Source of the DNA: Pseudarthrobacter siccitolerans
GTDB taxonomy: Bacteria > Actinomycetota > Actinomycetes > Actinomycetales > Micrococcaceae
DNA length: 64,000 nucleotides
Direction: 5' to 3'
Assembly (NCBI RefSeq): GCF_030823375.1
Contig: NZ_JAUSXB010000001.1
Span: forward strand, 558,001 to 622,000
Of the stretch, positions 1 to 8,461 are shown in pieces. Each line of letters starts with the position of its first letter. Within the stretch, counting starts at the first letter, position 1. The notes under the pieces are model-generated. The model searched no databases. It was not told the DNA's origin and saw only the letters and a program-made list of their open reading frames with translations. The position numbers were made by a program, and so were the translations under genes.

Positions 1-442
1 CCTGCGTTGCCGACGGTGTTCCGGACTCCGGACCGGCACGGCTCCCGCCTCCGTTCTCCTCACCCGACCCGCCGTCCTCGCTAGCCACGGCAGTGGTTTC
101 GGGGTTGACGCCGTTAAGGGGAAGGATCTGAGGCCGCCCGGACGCCGCCTGCCACCAGAACCAGGCACCGGCAGCGACCGTGAGGATGCCCACGATCACG
201 GCGAGCCGAAAACCCAGGCGCCAGCGGATGGCCGGGCCGACGTCGCGGGATTTGGCGGCATCCTCCCCACTGCGGCCGGTGACATCGCCGCCGTCGGGGC
301 CGTGTGCACCGCGGTATTCGAAGGCAGACTCCCCGTCCTCCCCAAGGAGGAGCCCCCGGGGACTGCTCCCGAGGGTGGCCTGCAGCCGGTTCATGGCGTG
401 GCGCGCCTGCTGACCTGCTGCTCCAGCATCCCGGCGTGACAT
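1..442 (-). CDS. comEA: ComEA-type DNA-binding competence protein, 5' part (runs off the left edge)
   Basis: Reading the minus strand from an ATG at 442 gives an open frame to the window edge. It begins MSRRDAGAAGQQARHAMNRL, has a charged cytoplasmic segment, one membrane helix at about residues 76-93 and then a Pro/Gly/Ser/Glu-rich linker after ILPLNGVNP. The C-terminal SLBB and helix-hairpin-helix domains expected of ComEA lie outside the window, so the family call rests on the N-terminal architecture and on the leuS-degV-comEA gene order known from Micrococcaceae. ComEA binds incoming DNA at the outer face of the membrane and passes it to ComEC. A second ATG in frame at 394 is possible. 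The first codons are duplicated in the repeat copy at 2074-2169. Confidence 0.6.
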   Translation of the reverse strand, partial: MSRRDAGAAGQQARHAMNRLQATLGSSPRGLLLGEDGESAFEYRGAHGPDGGDVTGRSGEDAAKSRDVGPAIRWRLGFRLAVIVGILTVAAGAWFWWQAASGRPQILPLNGVNPETTAVASEDGGSGEENGGGSRAGPESGTPSATQ

Positions 443-506
443 ACAGCCCACGCTAGCGACGGGCGGCACCCCGGCAACAGGGCAGGAACGGGCTATGTGG
501 AAAGGG
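410..506. repeat. Direct repeat copy A (comEA 5' end and upstream region)
   Basis: Positions 410-506 match 2074-2169 in the same orientation with only a handful of substitutions and two single-base indels. Copy A contains the real comEA start codon and its upstream region. Just beyond it, at about 507-530, the sequence still resembles the 3' end of degV. This suggests that the comEA-degV junction was duplicated around an inserted segment. Confidence 0.85.
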
Positions 507-636
507 CGCCGCTACTCGCACCCACACGCCCTCGATCACTACTTCCTGGGGAATATCGAACTCTTGTTCTCCGCGGAATTATGCAGCAGGCGCGGGGCAA
601 GAATCACGACGCCGAAAATCACCGCGGCCCCGCCGC

Positions 637-1041
637 GTGGCTGAAACCGCTGCGGGATATCAGCTGGCCATTGCCGCCGGGCAGGGAGCCGGCATCGGTG
701 CTGAACACCAAGTAGAACTCCCTGTATCGCCGCAGCCGGCTCCCGGGAACTGGAAAGACATGATCGCTTCCTATAAAGCCGAGAACCGGTCGCCAACCTC
801 CAGCCGTTCGCCCCAGGAAAAGGCGCTGGCGGTGTGGTTGCACCGGCGCCGTCAGGCACCAGCAGAGGGATCCCTCTCCCCCGCCTATGCTGATGCCGTC
901 ACCGAAACCGCTGCATCCCCCCAGGTCACGGTCACCAGCGCAGGCAGCGGTGATCCGTGCAGCATGCAGTGCGTGACCATGATCGGCTACGTCCAGCTCA
1001 GCTCCATCGGCGACCGGGAGGTCATCGGTAACGCCAGCTGA
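637..1041 (+). CDS. Small ORF with a helicase-associated-domain-like segment (gene or remnant)
   Basis: The GTG-started frame encodes 134 residues. Residues about 39-93 resemble one helicase-associated (HA) repeat: a Trp (GNWKDM), a Tyr seven residues on, a Pro, then a Glu followed by ALAVWLHRRRQ and GSLSP. Short HA-repeat proteins are common in Arthrobacter. The residues on either side look like no family I know, and the ORF has no convincing ribosome binding site. It could be a small accessory gene or a decayed end of a larger one. The rest of the 507-1101 interval shows nothing I can support; minus-strand frames there are broken and shadow-like. Confidence 0.35.
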   Translation: MAETAAGYQLAIAAGQGAGIGAEHQVELPVSPQPAPGNWKDMIASYKAENRSPTSSRSPQEKALAVWLHRRRQAPAEGSLSPAYADAVTETAASPQVTVTSAGSGDPCSMQCVTMIGYVQLSSIGDREVIGNAS

Positions 1042-1101
1042 TAGAGCTGGGACGAGGCCGGATGAGAAGAAAGCGACCGGGCGTGGAGAAGGTAGACCCG
1101 T

Positions 1102-1674
1102 TCAAACGACCAACGTGGTGGTTCCGCAGGTAAGCCGCAGCTCCCCAGCGGCAGTATTCAGTTGGCAGTTCTGGTCTTTTACTCGAGGCCAACCCGAAAA
1201 CTCGGGTGCGCTGCGGACCCGTTTGTAGTGGAGCCCGTCGTGCTCGGTGTAAATGTCGACGCTGTCGCCGTCGAAACCATCCTGAGTGATGAGCAGGGAG
1301 CGGCCGTCCGCTGCTGTGACCTTCACGGTGTCCCCTATGCCGAATGCGCCCAGAAACGCGAAAAGGAACATTAGGCCGAAGTACGGCACCGCGGCTGCGG
1401 CCGCCACCGCAGTTGTCCAGCCGATGATGCGCCGTGGCACTTTCCGCGGAACGCGGCCTATCAGCGCCGGCAGCAGGAGAAACAGGCCGGTGGCACCAGC
1501 CAGGAGCGCGGCAATCAAGAACCAGGAGGCGAGGGAGTTAGCGGGTATGCCGATGTAGAGCAGCAGGTCCTCCCGTGCAGCCGCCCGATACGCCGCACTG
1601 ATGGCGTGGTCTGTACAGGAGGCCAGGGCAGCAACAGTCAGAAGGACGGCGCCCCAGATTTCCCGGCGTTTCAC
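1102..1674 (-). CDS. Hypothetical membrane protein, 190 aa
   Basis: A GTG at 1674 overlaps the stop of the upstream gene as GTGA, so the pair is probably translationally coupled. The product starts VKRREIWGAVLLTVAALASC, has about three or four hydrophobic segments in the first 115 residues, and ends in a soluble domain of about 70 residues carrying two cysteines (DQNCQL and LTCGTT) that could form a disulfide if it lies outside the cell. I do not recognise the family. A longer frame reaching 1908 exists but overlaps the upstream gene. The gene sits inside the segment bounded by the 97-bp direct repeats, so it is probably acquired cargo. Confidence 0.6.
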   Translation of the reverse strand: MKRREIWGAVLLTVAALASCTDHAISAAYRAAAREDLLLYIGIPANSLASWFLIAALLAGATGLFLLLPALIGRVPRKVPRRIIGWTTAVAAAAAVPYFGLMFLFAFLGAFGIGDTVKVTAADGRSLLITQDGFDGDSVDIYTEHDGLHYKRVRSAPEFSGWPRVKDQNCQLNTAAGELRLTCGTTTLVV

Positions 1675-1949
1675 GCTGCCCTCTTCGCTCTGACGTCCCT
1701 CGCAACCATCGAGCCCATCGTAAGAATGACTTCCAGGAGCACCATTCCAAGCCAGGTCAGGGCGGTAATTAGGGCGAGTATGAAACCCGCCATGCTGCCG
1801 GACAAAAGCATCACCGCGGCCACGACAGGAAGCCCACCGAAGAGGACCCAACGGGTGTAGCGGGTAGCAGGGCTGCCGGCGATGGCCAAGCCCGCGTGAA
1901 TAAGCCACAGAACCAGGGCGATCGCGGGTGTAAACAGGAAAACGCTCAT
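1671..1949 (-). CDS. Hypothetical small membrane protein, 92 aa
   Basis: The ATG at 1949 opens a 92-residue frame starting MSVFLFTPAIALVLWLIHAG. It contains three hydrophobic stretches (about residues 3-24, 32-48 and 53-80) followed by a basic tail, ARDVRAKRAA. This looks like a three-helix membrane protein with a cytoplasmic C-terminus. It is first in a two-gene operon and overlaps the next gene by GTGA. No family is recognised. It probably works with the 190-residue membrane protein downstream, but nothing in the sequence says at what. Confidence 0.55.
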   Translation of the reverse strand: MSVFLFTPAIALVLWLIHAGLAIAGSPATRYTRWVLFGGLPVVAAVMLLSGSMAGFILALITALTWLGMVLLEVILTMGSMVARDVRAKRAA

Positions 1950-2073
1950 TACTTACCCCGCGTGCTGTCGCTCATCCAGTGCAGTGGCTGCCCTGCGTCC
2001 CCCGACGTCATCGATTCAGCCTACCGTCGCAAGGAGCAAAGCTGCCCGCCGCGTCTCGCGGCTGGTCCTATCC

Positions 2074-2169
2074 CTGACCTGCTGCTCCAGCATCCCGGCG
2101 TGACATACACCCACGCTAGGGACAGGCGGCACCCGGGTAACAGGGCAGGAACGGGCTATGTGGAAAGGG
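2074..2169. repeat. Direct repeat copy B (relic of the comEA start next to degV)
   Basis: This is the second copy of the repeat at 410-506. On the minus strand it still encodes the first eleven codons of comEA (MSRRDAGAAGQ) and then meets a TAG within two codons, so here the comEA start is a dead relic. It lies directly downstream of the degV stop. The two copies bound about 1.57 kb of extra DNA. Confidence 0.85.
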
Positions 2170-2174
2170 AATCG

Positions 2175-3185
2175 CTATCCCGCGTCGCCGGCGTCGCTAC
2201 TCCCACCCACAGCACTGCCGTCGCCCACAATAACGGCAAGGACGCCCAGCCCAGCATGCGCCGCCAGTACGGCGGGAAGGGAACTGATCTGGGCAGGAGG
2301 ACAGTGCGGCAACGCGGCTGCCAGCCGTCCGGCGAGGCTCTCCGCCTCCACCGGGTTTCCGAAATGGTGGACGGCGAGCCGCACTCCGTCCGGACGGGCC
2401 GAAGCGTCAGCGGCCACGATTTCCTCCAGCCGGGCTACGGCCCGGGCAGCAGACCGGACCTTTTCCAGCGGTACGATTTTGCCGCCGTCGACCGCGAGGA
2501 TGGGTTTGATGGCGAGCATGGTGCCCCACAGCGAGGCTGCGGCCCCGATCCGTCCGCCACGGCGGAGCTGCTCGAGGCTGGGGACGTAGAAATAGACTTT
2601 GGTACTGGCTGCCTGGCCCGCCGCGGCAGCGGCCACTGCCCCTGCCCCGGCGCCTTCGGACGCGGCACGCACACTTTCCTGCACCGCCATCCCGAGGGCC
2701 ATGCCCACAGTTGCGGAGTCGACCACTTCCACGTGAATGCCCACGCGGGCTGCCGCCAGGCGCGCCGCGTCCGCCGTCCCGGACAGGCCGCCCGAAATGT
2801 GCACGGAGACAACGGCCTCATAGCCCCGGCGCTGTGCGGCGAGATAGGCCTGCTCAAACTGCCCGGGCGAGGGCCGGGAGGTCTTCACGGAAGTCCCGCT
2901 GGCCAAGGCCAGCGCGATCGTCTCCGAGATGTCGTCCTCGCCCTCGCCGTAGATCTCATCGCCCACCATCACCGGCATGGGGATCACGGTCAGGCGCCCG
3001 TCACCGCTGAGTCCCGCCGTCCAGTCAGCCGGCAAGGCAGCTGCGGAATCGGTGACCACGGCAGTACGTACGACGACGTCGGGCCGGGCTGCGGCACTGT
3101 CCCGCCTGGCAGCGTCCTGCTTGGCGCGCACAGCGGCCAGGCGGCTGCGGATCCAGGGCCAGGCGGCGGGGTCGCGGTTTGGCAA
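2175..3185 (-). CDS. DegV-family fatty-acid-binding protein
   Basis: The product has the DegV fold signature: an N-terminal VVTDSAAALP strand, the TSRPSPGQF motif that lines the acyl pocket, SGGLSGTADAARLAA, and a C-terminal GxIxPLEKVRS-like region. DegV proteins bind fatty acids; in Firmicutes their FakB relatives present fatty acids to the kinase FakA, and no FakA-like gene is seen here. The start is set at the TTG at 3185 because AGGAGG lies four bases upstream; a TTG at 3203 would add six residues and place that SD inside the gene. It lies 53 bases after leuS in the same direction. An imperfect duplication begins just after its stop. Confidence 0.85.
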   Translation of the reverse strand: MPNRDPAAWPWIRSRLAAVRAKQDAARRDSAAARPDVVVRTAVVTDSAAALPADWTAGLSGDGRLTVIPMPVMVGDEIYGEGEDDISETIALALASGTSVKTSRPSPGQFEQAYLAAQRRGYEAVVSVHISGGLSGTADAARLAAARVGIHVEVVDSATVGMALGMAVQESVRAASEGAGAGAVAAAAAGQAASTKVYFYVPSLEQLRRGGRIGAAASLWGTMLAIKPILAVDGGKIVPLEKVRSAARAVARLEEIVAADASARPDGVRLAVHHFGNPVEAESLAGRLAAALPHCPPAQISSLPAVLAAHAGLGVLAVIVGDGSAVGGSSDAGDAG

Positions 3186-3204
3186 GGGGCCTCCTGGGGT
3201 CAAG

Positions 3205-3232
3205 CAGGCCGCCGGAGGTATCCGGCGGCCTG
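3205..3232. terminator. 12-bp stem inverted repeat between leuS and degV
   Basis: The arms CAGGCCGCCGGA and TCCGGCGGCCTG are perfectly complementary with a 4-base loop. No T-run follows. It lies just after the leuS stop, so it is probably the leuS terminator of the U-less type common in actinobacteria, or an RNA stability hairpin. Confidence 0.5.
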
Positions 3233-3238
3233 GTCCGG

Positions 3239-5767
3239 CTAGGCCGGGACGATGTTGACCAGTTTAGGGGCGCGGACGATGACCGTGCGGATGCCTCGGC
3301 CGTCGAGGGCGCGTTGGACGTTGTCCGAGGCCAGCGCCAGTTCCCGCAGCTGGTCCTCGGAGACGTCCGGGGAGACCTCAAGCCTGTCCCGCACCTTGCC
3401 CTGGACCTGCACAACGGCAGTGACGGTGTCCTGCACCAGGAGGGAAGCGTCGTGGGCCGGCCACCCTGCGTTGGCCACCGACGCCGGGTGTCCCAGGACG
3501 TTCCACATGTCCTCAGCGGTGTAGGGGGCGAAGAGGCTCAGGATCACGGCAACAGCCTCCGCTGCCTCCCGTACTGCCGGGTCGGCACCCCCTGCACCGG
3601 AATCGATGGCCTTGCGGGTGGCATTGACCAGCTCCATCAGCTTGGCCACCACCACGTTGAACTTGTTGGCATCCAGCAGTTCGGCCGCGTCGGCGATGGT
3701 CCGGTGCGTGACCGACCGCAACGCGCGGTCACCGGTAGCGACGTCCACGCCGGGTCCGCTGGCTACATCCTGGGCGAGGCGCCAGGCACGGGCCAGGAAC
3801 TTCGCCGAGCCGGACGGCGAAACGTCGGCCCAGTCAACGTCGTCCTCGGGCGGGGACGCGAAGATCATGGTGAGCCGGACAGCGTCCACCCCGTACTTGT
3901 CCAGCTGCTCGCCGAGGTCCACGCCGTTGCCCAGCGACTTGCTCATGGCCTTGCCGCCATTGAGCACCTGCCCCTGGTTGAGGAGGGCGCTGAAGGGCTC
4001 GTCGGCATCGATCATGCCGAGGTCGTGGATGACCTTGGTGAAGAACCTGGCGTACAGCAGGTGCAGGATGGCGTGCTCGACGCCGCCGACGTACTGGCCC
4101 ACAGGCATCCAGTCGTTAATCTTGGCCGGGTCAAAGGGGCCCTCCGTGTAGTCCGGGGAAACGAACCGCAGGAAGTACCAGGACGAGTCAACGAACGTGT
4201 CCATGGTGTCGGTGTCCCGCTTGGCCGGGCCGTGGCAGTTGGGGCACTCGACGTTGACCCACGCCTCGGCGGCAGCCAGGGGCGAGGTGCCCTTGGGCGA
4301 CAGGTCCTCGCCGCGCAGGTCTGAAGGCAGCGTGACGGGCAGCTGCTCGTCCGGTACGGGAACCTCACCGCAGGACGGGCAGTGGATGATCGGGATGGGG
4401 GTGCCCCAGAAGCGCTGGCGGCTGAGCAGCCAGTCACGCAGGCGGAAGTTCACGAACTTCTCGCCGGTGCCCTGGCGTTCCAGGATGGCAATCGCCGCCG
4501 GGATGGCCTCGGCCTTGGGCAGCCCGTCAAGGTCACCGGAGTTGATCAGGGTTCCCTCCCCTGCTGTCGCGGTGCCGGACACCGCAGGGTCCTCTTCGCC
4601 GGTATCCAGGACGGCGCGCACGGGCAGGTCGAACTTGCGGGCGAAGTCCAGGTCGCGCTGGTCGTGGGCGGGTACGGCCATGATGGCGCCGGTTCCGTAG
4701 TCAGCCAGGACGTAATCGGCTGCCCAGACCGGCAGTTTCTCCCCGTTCAGCGGGTTGATAGCGTACCGGCCGGTGAAGACGCCCGTCTTTTCCCGTTCGG
4801 TGGACTGCCGTTCGATCTCCGTGAGCGCCTTGACCTGTTCGCGGTATTCCTCCAGGGCAGCGGCGTGCTCCTCTGTGACGAGCTCGACGGCGAGTGGCGC
4901 GTCCGCGGCCACCACAAAGAACGTTGCGCCGTACAGGGTGTCCGGGCGGGTGGTGAAGACCGTCACCTCTTTGGCGGGTTTGCCGCCGTCGGCCTCGATC
5001 ACGAAGTTGACGTGCGCTCCCTCAGAGCGTCCGATCCAGTTCTTCTGCATCGCCAGGACGCGCTCGGGCCAGTGGCCCCGCAGTTCGTCCATGTCATCGA
5101 GCAGGCGGTCCGCGTAGTCGGTGATCTTGAAGTACCACTGGTTGAGGGACTTCTTGGTGACGGTGGTACCGCAGCGCTCGCAGGCACCGTTGACTACCTG
5201 CTCGTTGGCCAGCACTGTCTGGTCCTTGGGGCACCAGTTGACCGGTGAGTTCTTCCGGTATGCCAGGCCGCGCTCGTAGAAGCGCTTGAACAGCCACTGG
5301 GTCCAGCGGTAGTACCCGGGGTCCGAGGTGTGCAGCCGGCGGGACCAGTCAGCCGAGATGGCGTAGCGCTTGAAGGACGCCGCCTGGGTGTCGATGTTGG
5401 CGTAGGTCCACTCGCTGGGGTGGGCGTTGCGCTTGATGGCGGCGTTCTCGGCAGGCAGGCCGAAGGAGTCCCAGCCGATCGGGTGCAGGACATCGAAGCC
5501 CTGCTGGCGGAGGTAGCGGGCCACCACGTCGCCCATGGCGAACGCTTCCGCGTGGCCCATGTGCAGGTCGCCGGACGGGTACGGGAACATGTCCAGCACG
5601 TAGCGCCGCTCCCGGGACCCGTCGTCGGCAGGTGTGAAAACCTTGAGGTCCTCCCACACCTGCGGCCACTTGGCCTCCATGGCGGCAAAGCTGTACGTGC
5701 CCTCCTCGGGCACGTCCGCCTGCACTGTTGCTGCTGTTCCGGTCTCTGTCTCCGGCTGAACGCCCAC
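3239..5767 (-). CDS. leuS: Leucyl-tRNA synthetase
   Basis: This class I synthetase charges tRNA-Leu. The HIGH-type motif is [11 protein letters not shown], the KMSKS loop is AMSKSLGNG, and the CP1 editing domain is present ([12 protein letters not shown] and VPAHDQRD). The 842-residue product fits bacterial LeuRS. I start it at the GTG at 5765-5767 ([10 protein letters not shown]), preceded by GAGG. The open frame extends to 6061, but that stretch contains the leader peptide, terminator and promoter and is not coding. Expression is probably controlled by transcription attenuation: an 8-residue leader with three Leu codons and a terminator hairpin precede the gene. Confidence 0.97.
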   Translation of the reverse strand: MGVQPETETGTAATVQADVPEEGTYSFAAMEAKWPQVWEDLKVFTPADDGSRERRYVLDMFPYPSGDLHMGHAEAFAMGDVVARYLRQQGFDVLHPIGWDSFGLPAENAAIKRNAHPSEWTYANIDTQAASFKRYAISADWSRRLHTSDPGYYRWTQWLFKRFYERGLAYRKNSPVNWCPKDQTVLANEQVVNGACERCGTTVTKKSLNQWYFKITDYADRLLDDMDELRGHWPERVLAMQKNWIGRSEGAHVNFVIEADGGKPAKEVTVFTTRPDTLYGATFFVVAADAPLAVELVTEEHAAALEEYREQVKALTEIERQSTEREKTGVFTGRYAINPLNGEKLPVWAADYVLADYGTGAIMAVPAHDQRDLDFARKFDLPVRAVLDTGEEDPAVSGTATAGEGTLINSGDLDGLPKAEAIPAAIAILERQGTGEKFVNFRLRDWLLSRQRFWGTPIPIIHCPSCGEVPVPDEQLPVTLPSDLRGEDLSPKGTSPLAAAEAWVNVECPNCHGPAKRDTDTMDTFVDSSWYFLRFVSPDYTEGPFDPAKINDWMPVGQYVGGVEHAILHLLYARFFTKVIHDLGMIDADEPFSALLNQGQVLNGGKAMSKSLGNGVDLGEQLDKYGVDAVRLTMIFASPPEDDVDWADVSPSGSAKFLARAWRLAQDVASGPGVDVATGDRALRSVTHRTIADAAELLDANKFNVVVAKLMELVNATRKAIDSGAGGADPAVREAAEAVAVILSLFAPYTAEDMWNVLGHPASVANAGWPAHDASLLVQDTVTAVVQVQGKVRDRLEVSPDVSEDQLRELALASDNVQRALDGRGIRTVIVRAPKLVNIVPA

Positions 5768-5855
5768 TGCTGCCCTCTTCTGTTCTGTTACGGCATCTGT
5801 GCTGCCATAACGGCCTGATCCTCCTGCTGCCGGCCCGGGAAATACGCCCGGACAC

Positions 5856-5882
5856 ACAAAAGCCCCTCGCCAGGGAGGGGCT
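5856..5882 (-). terminator. leuS leader terminator (attenuator)
   Basis: On the minus strand AGCCCCTC, a 6-base loop and GAGGGGCT form a perfect 8-bp stem followed by TTTT. It lies between the leader peptide and the leuS start, inside the leader transcript, as expected of an intrinsic attenuator. I did not find a clear competing antiterminator pairing by eye. Confidence 0.75.
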
Positions 5883-5918
5883 GCCGCACGGTGATCCGTT
5901 GTTCCGGACGCCGGGCGG

Positions 5919-5945
5919 CTAACTAAGCAGAAGGATCGCACGCAT
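5919..5945 (-). CDS. leuS leader peptide MRAILLLS
   Basis: ATG CGT GCG ATC CTT CTG CTT AGT TAG encodes eight residues with three consecutive Leu codons preceded by Ile. It sits 37 bases before the terminator hairpin and about 150 bases before leuS. This is the classic layout of a ribosome-mediated attenuator: slow translation of the Leu codons when charged tRNA-Leu is scarce would favour read-through. No SD is visible. The ATG lies about 7 bases after a -10-like TAAAGT, so the transcript may be leaderless. The gene is far below usual annotation length. Confidence 0.75.
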   Translation of the reverse strand: MRAILLLS

Positions 5946-5951
5946 AAAACC

Positions 5952-5980
5952 ACTTTAGCGCACACTGCGGCCCGGCTGAC
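5952..5980 (-). promoter_or_regulatory. Probable leuS promoter
   Basis: The minus strand carries GTCAGC (weak -35), a 17-base spacer and TAAAGT (-10). The leader-peptide ATG begins 7 bases after the -10, near where transcription should start. This is a sequence match only. Confidence 0.45.
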
Positions 5981-6059
5981 CTTCGGGCCTGTACCCGCCC
6001 ACGCGGACTTAACTAGACTTGGGCCAGGCCGCCCGGCCCCGGATCCGGCAGGTGACTCC

Positions 6060-8360
6060 ATGAGTGACGATACGGGTACTGACGCAGGTCATGACCTGCC
6101 TTTCCCTCCGCTCGGCGGGCCCCCCGCACTGGACCGGGAAGTAACAGGCGGCAAGGCGTCGGCACTGTCAGCGCTGCTCGCGGCAGGCTTCCCCGTGCCG
6201 CCAGGATTCGTCATCACCCGCGCAGCGATGCTGGACGGTCGCGGGCGGGACGACTGGGCGATGCGCCTGCAGGCTGCCGCCCGTGCCGCCGGCCCCGGCC
6301 CGTACGCGGTGCGCTCCTCGGCGGCCGCCGAAGATCTTCCGGGTGCTTCCTATGCCGGGATGTATGACAGCTACCTGGGCGTCGACGCCGATGGACTTGC
6401 TTCGGCAGTGACCCGCTGCTTCGAATCCGCGGAATCCGACCGGGTCCTGGCCTACCAGGAGTCCCACGAAAATAATGACGCCGGGAAGATGCCGGGCACC
6501 GGCGGAATGGCAGTCCTGGTTCAGCAGATGGTGGATGCTGCAGCCGCCGGCGTGGCGTTCACAGCCAACCCCCTGACCGGGGCCCGCGACGAGACCGTGG
6601 TCTCCGCCGTCGTCGGGCTTGGGGAGAACCTCGTGGGAGGGTCGGAAAGCGGCGAGGAGTGGCTTGCGCGCGGCGGACTGGTCAGCCGGCGGCGCGGTGC
6701 CAAAGCGGTCCTGACGAAGGAAAGCGCGACGACGGTGGCCGCCGCCGCACGGGACGTCGCCACGCATTTTGGTACGCCGCAGGATGTTGAATGGGCACTG
6801 GACGCCTCCGGCCATGTCCATATCCTCCAGGCCCGCCCCATGACGGCAGTTCCGGAACCGGTCATGTGGGAGCCGCCGGGGAAAGGCGTCTGGCTCCGGA
6901 ACTTCCGGTTGGGCGAATGGTTGCCCGAACCTGTGACACCGCTGTTCATGGACTGGATTGTGCCGCTTATCGATACCGGGTACCACCAGGCGGTCACTCG
7001 TTCCGCCGGCATCAGCATCCCTATGGGACATGGGGCGGTCAACGGCTGGTACTACCTTGCCCCGCCTGGCCCGATGGCACTCCCCCATCTTCTGTTCGGC
7101 GGCAGCCTGCGCCCGCTGCCCTATATCTTCAACTCCGTGCTCCGCCCCATGGTGGATCCGGCCGGAGCCGACCGTGCAGTGCTTCGCAGCCTGGAGCACG
7201 AATGGCGGAATGTGTGCCTCACTCGCTACCGGGAGCTGGCAGGGGCACAGGGCATCGACGTCGGAACGGCCGACCTGCCCCAGCTCACCTCCGTGGTTGA
7301 GCAGGTAGCCCGGGCAGCAGGCGAATACCTCTGGTACTTCTCCGCGGCAGGTGGTGCCGCCTGGAAGATGGAGGCGGTGCTGGCCAGGTTCTGGCGCAGG
7401 CACCTGGCCGCTGCCCTGGCCGAGGGGCAGCGGGACGCGCCGGAAACCGAGGGCTACCAGGTGCTCCTCGGTGGACTCCTGCCGACGCTCCCGGCACAGG
7501 TACCGCACGCCGTCTTCAGTTTGGACTGGTACCACCCAACGGCGGGCGAAGAACAGCAGGGGCAAGGTAAGGGAGTTGGAGTGGGGCGCGGGGAGGGTGC
7601 GCCGGCTGCCCCAGCAAGGGCAATGGAACGGCGCCACGCAGCGGAGGCCGCCTGCCGGAAAGTGCTGCGGGGCACCCGCCACCTGCGCCGTTTCGACACG
7701 CTCCTGGCCGTCGCACAGCACTACGCAAGGCTGCGGGAGGACCAGGCGCGCGACTTCACCCTGGGCTGGCCGCTACTGCGCCGGTGCGCCGCGCGAATGG
7801 GAATGCTCCTGCAGCAGTCAGGCGTCATCGCAAGCCCGGATGACGTCCACTTCCTGACCCGGGCCGATCTTCGCACCGGCGCGCCAGCCCAGCATGCTGT
7901 TGTGGGTCAGCGCCGCCAGGAATGGCTGCGGCAGCGGAAGCTCGACGCGCCGCTTACGCTCGGCACACTTCCCATCCTGGGAAACGCCTTTGACCGCCTG
8001 GCGGATGCCGCACGCAGTACACGCACCGCGCCCCCGGGATCCCTTCGTGGCCACCCGGCCAGTCCTGGCCGTGCCCGTGGACATGTGCGGATAGTGGATG
8101 GTCCAGCGGATTTTTCGGACTTCCAGCCGGGCGAAGTGCTCGTGGCCAAGGCAACGGCACCGGCGTGGACCCCGCTGTTCGCGTCCGCGGCGGCCGTGGT
8201 CACGGACACGGGCAACCTCGCCGCCCACGCCTCCCTCGTAGCCCGCGAGTACGGCATCCCCGCGGTGGTGGGGACCGGCAACGCCACCCGGCTCCTCCAC
8301 ACAGGGCAACTGGTCACAGTAGACGGCAACGCAGGAACAATAGAACTCCACGAGGACTGA
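6060..8360 (+). CDS. PEP-synthase-family enzyme, rifampin-phosphotransferase-like
   Basis: The 766-residue protein has the three-part layout of ATP-driven dikinases: an N-terminal ATP-grasp PEP/pyruvate-binding domain (about 25-265; [46 protein letters not shown]), a long middle domain (about 270-680), and a C-terminal swivelling phosphohistidine domain with the carrier His at about 723 in [19 protein letters not shown]. Classical PEP synthases have a C-terminal TIM barrel and the His domain in the middle. Here the His domain is last, as in rifampin phosphotransferase (Rph). The middle domain begins [18 protein letters not shown], of the type seen there. The substrate is unknown: an antibiotic, another small molecule or pyruvate are possible. 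It is divergent from leuS. GGCAGGTG precedes the ATG. Confidence 0.75.
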   Translation: MSDDTGTDAGHDLPFPPLGGPPALDREVTGGKASALSALLAAGFPVPPGFVITRAAMLDGRGRDDWAMRLQAAARAAGPGPYAVRSSAAAEDLPGASYAGMYDSYLGVDADGLASAVTRCFESAESDRVLAYQESHENNDAGKMPGTGGMAVLVQQMVDAAAAGVAFTANPLTGARDETVVSAVVGLGENLVGGSESGEEWLARGGLVSRRRGAKAVLTKESATTVAAAARDVATHFGTPQDVEWALDASGHVHILQARPMTAVPEPVMWEPPGKGVWLRNFRLGEWLPEPVTPLFMDWIVPLIDTGYHQAVTRSAGISIPMGHGAVNGWYYLAPPGPMALPHLLFGGSLRPLPYIFNSVLRPMVDPAGADRAVLRSLEHEWRNVCLTRYRELAGAQGIDVGTADLPQLTSVVEQVARAAGEYLWYFSAAGGAAWKMEAVLARFWRRHLAAALAEGQRDAPETEGYQVLLGGLLPTLPAQVPHAVFSLDWYHPTAGEEQQGQGKGVGVGRGEGAPAAPARAMERRHAAEAACRKVLRGTRHLRRFDTLLAVAQHYARLREDQARDFTLGWPLLRRCAARMGMLLQQSGVIASPDDVHFLTRADLRTGAPAQHAVVGQRRQEWLRQRKLDAPLTLGTLPILGNAFDRLADAARSTRTAPPGSLRGHPASPGRARGHVRIVDGPADFSDFQPGEVLVAKATAPAWTPLFASAAAVVTDTGNLAAHASLVAREYGIPAVVGTGNATRLLHTGQLVTVDGNAGTIELHED

Positions 8361-8376
8361 CGCTGATTAAGCCGAA

Positions 8377-8450
8377 AGAGGGGCCGATGACTCCCCGCCA
8401 TGGTGTGGTGGGCACCGCGGAGCGGGCGGGCGGGAGTCATCGGCCCCTCT
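8377..8450. terminator. Bidirectional terminator, 19-bp perfect inverted repeat
   Basis: AGAGGGGCCGATGACTCCC at 8377-8395 is exactly repeated in reverse complement at 8432-8450 with a 36-base loop. It lies between the convergent ends of the PEP-synthase-like gene and glpK and could end both transcripts. Confidence 0.65.
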
Positions 8451-8461
8451 CCTGACAGGAC

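Noticed and set aside
528..545. 18-base match between 528-545 and the end of pyrR near 31303-31320
   Set aside because: It is short, isolated and not extended on either side. It is probably chance or a shared codon run, and I could not support a transposition.
539..859. Minus-strand ORFs in the 507-1101 interval as a broken membrane gene
   Set aside because: Frames are interrupted, composition is Arg/Ser/Pro-rich as in shadow frames, and no motif could be joined across frames.
1896..3242. Plus-strand open frame of 448 codons
   Set aside because: It runs antisense across degV and the repeat, with no recognisable motif.
6168..7721. Minus-strand open frame of 517 codons
   Set aside because: It is antisense to the PEP-synthase-like gene, which has clear domains and a start with an SD.
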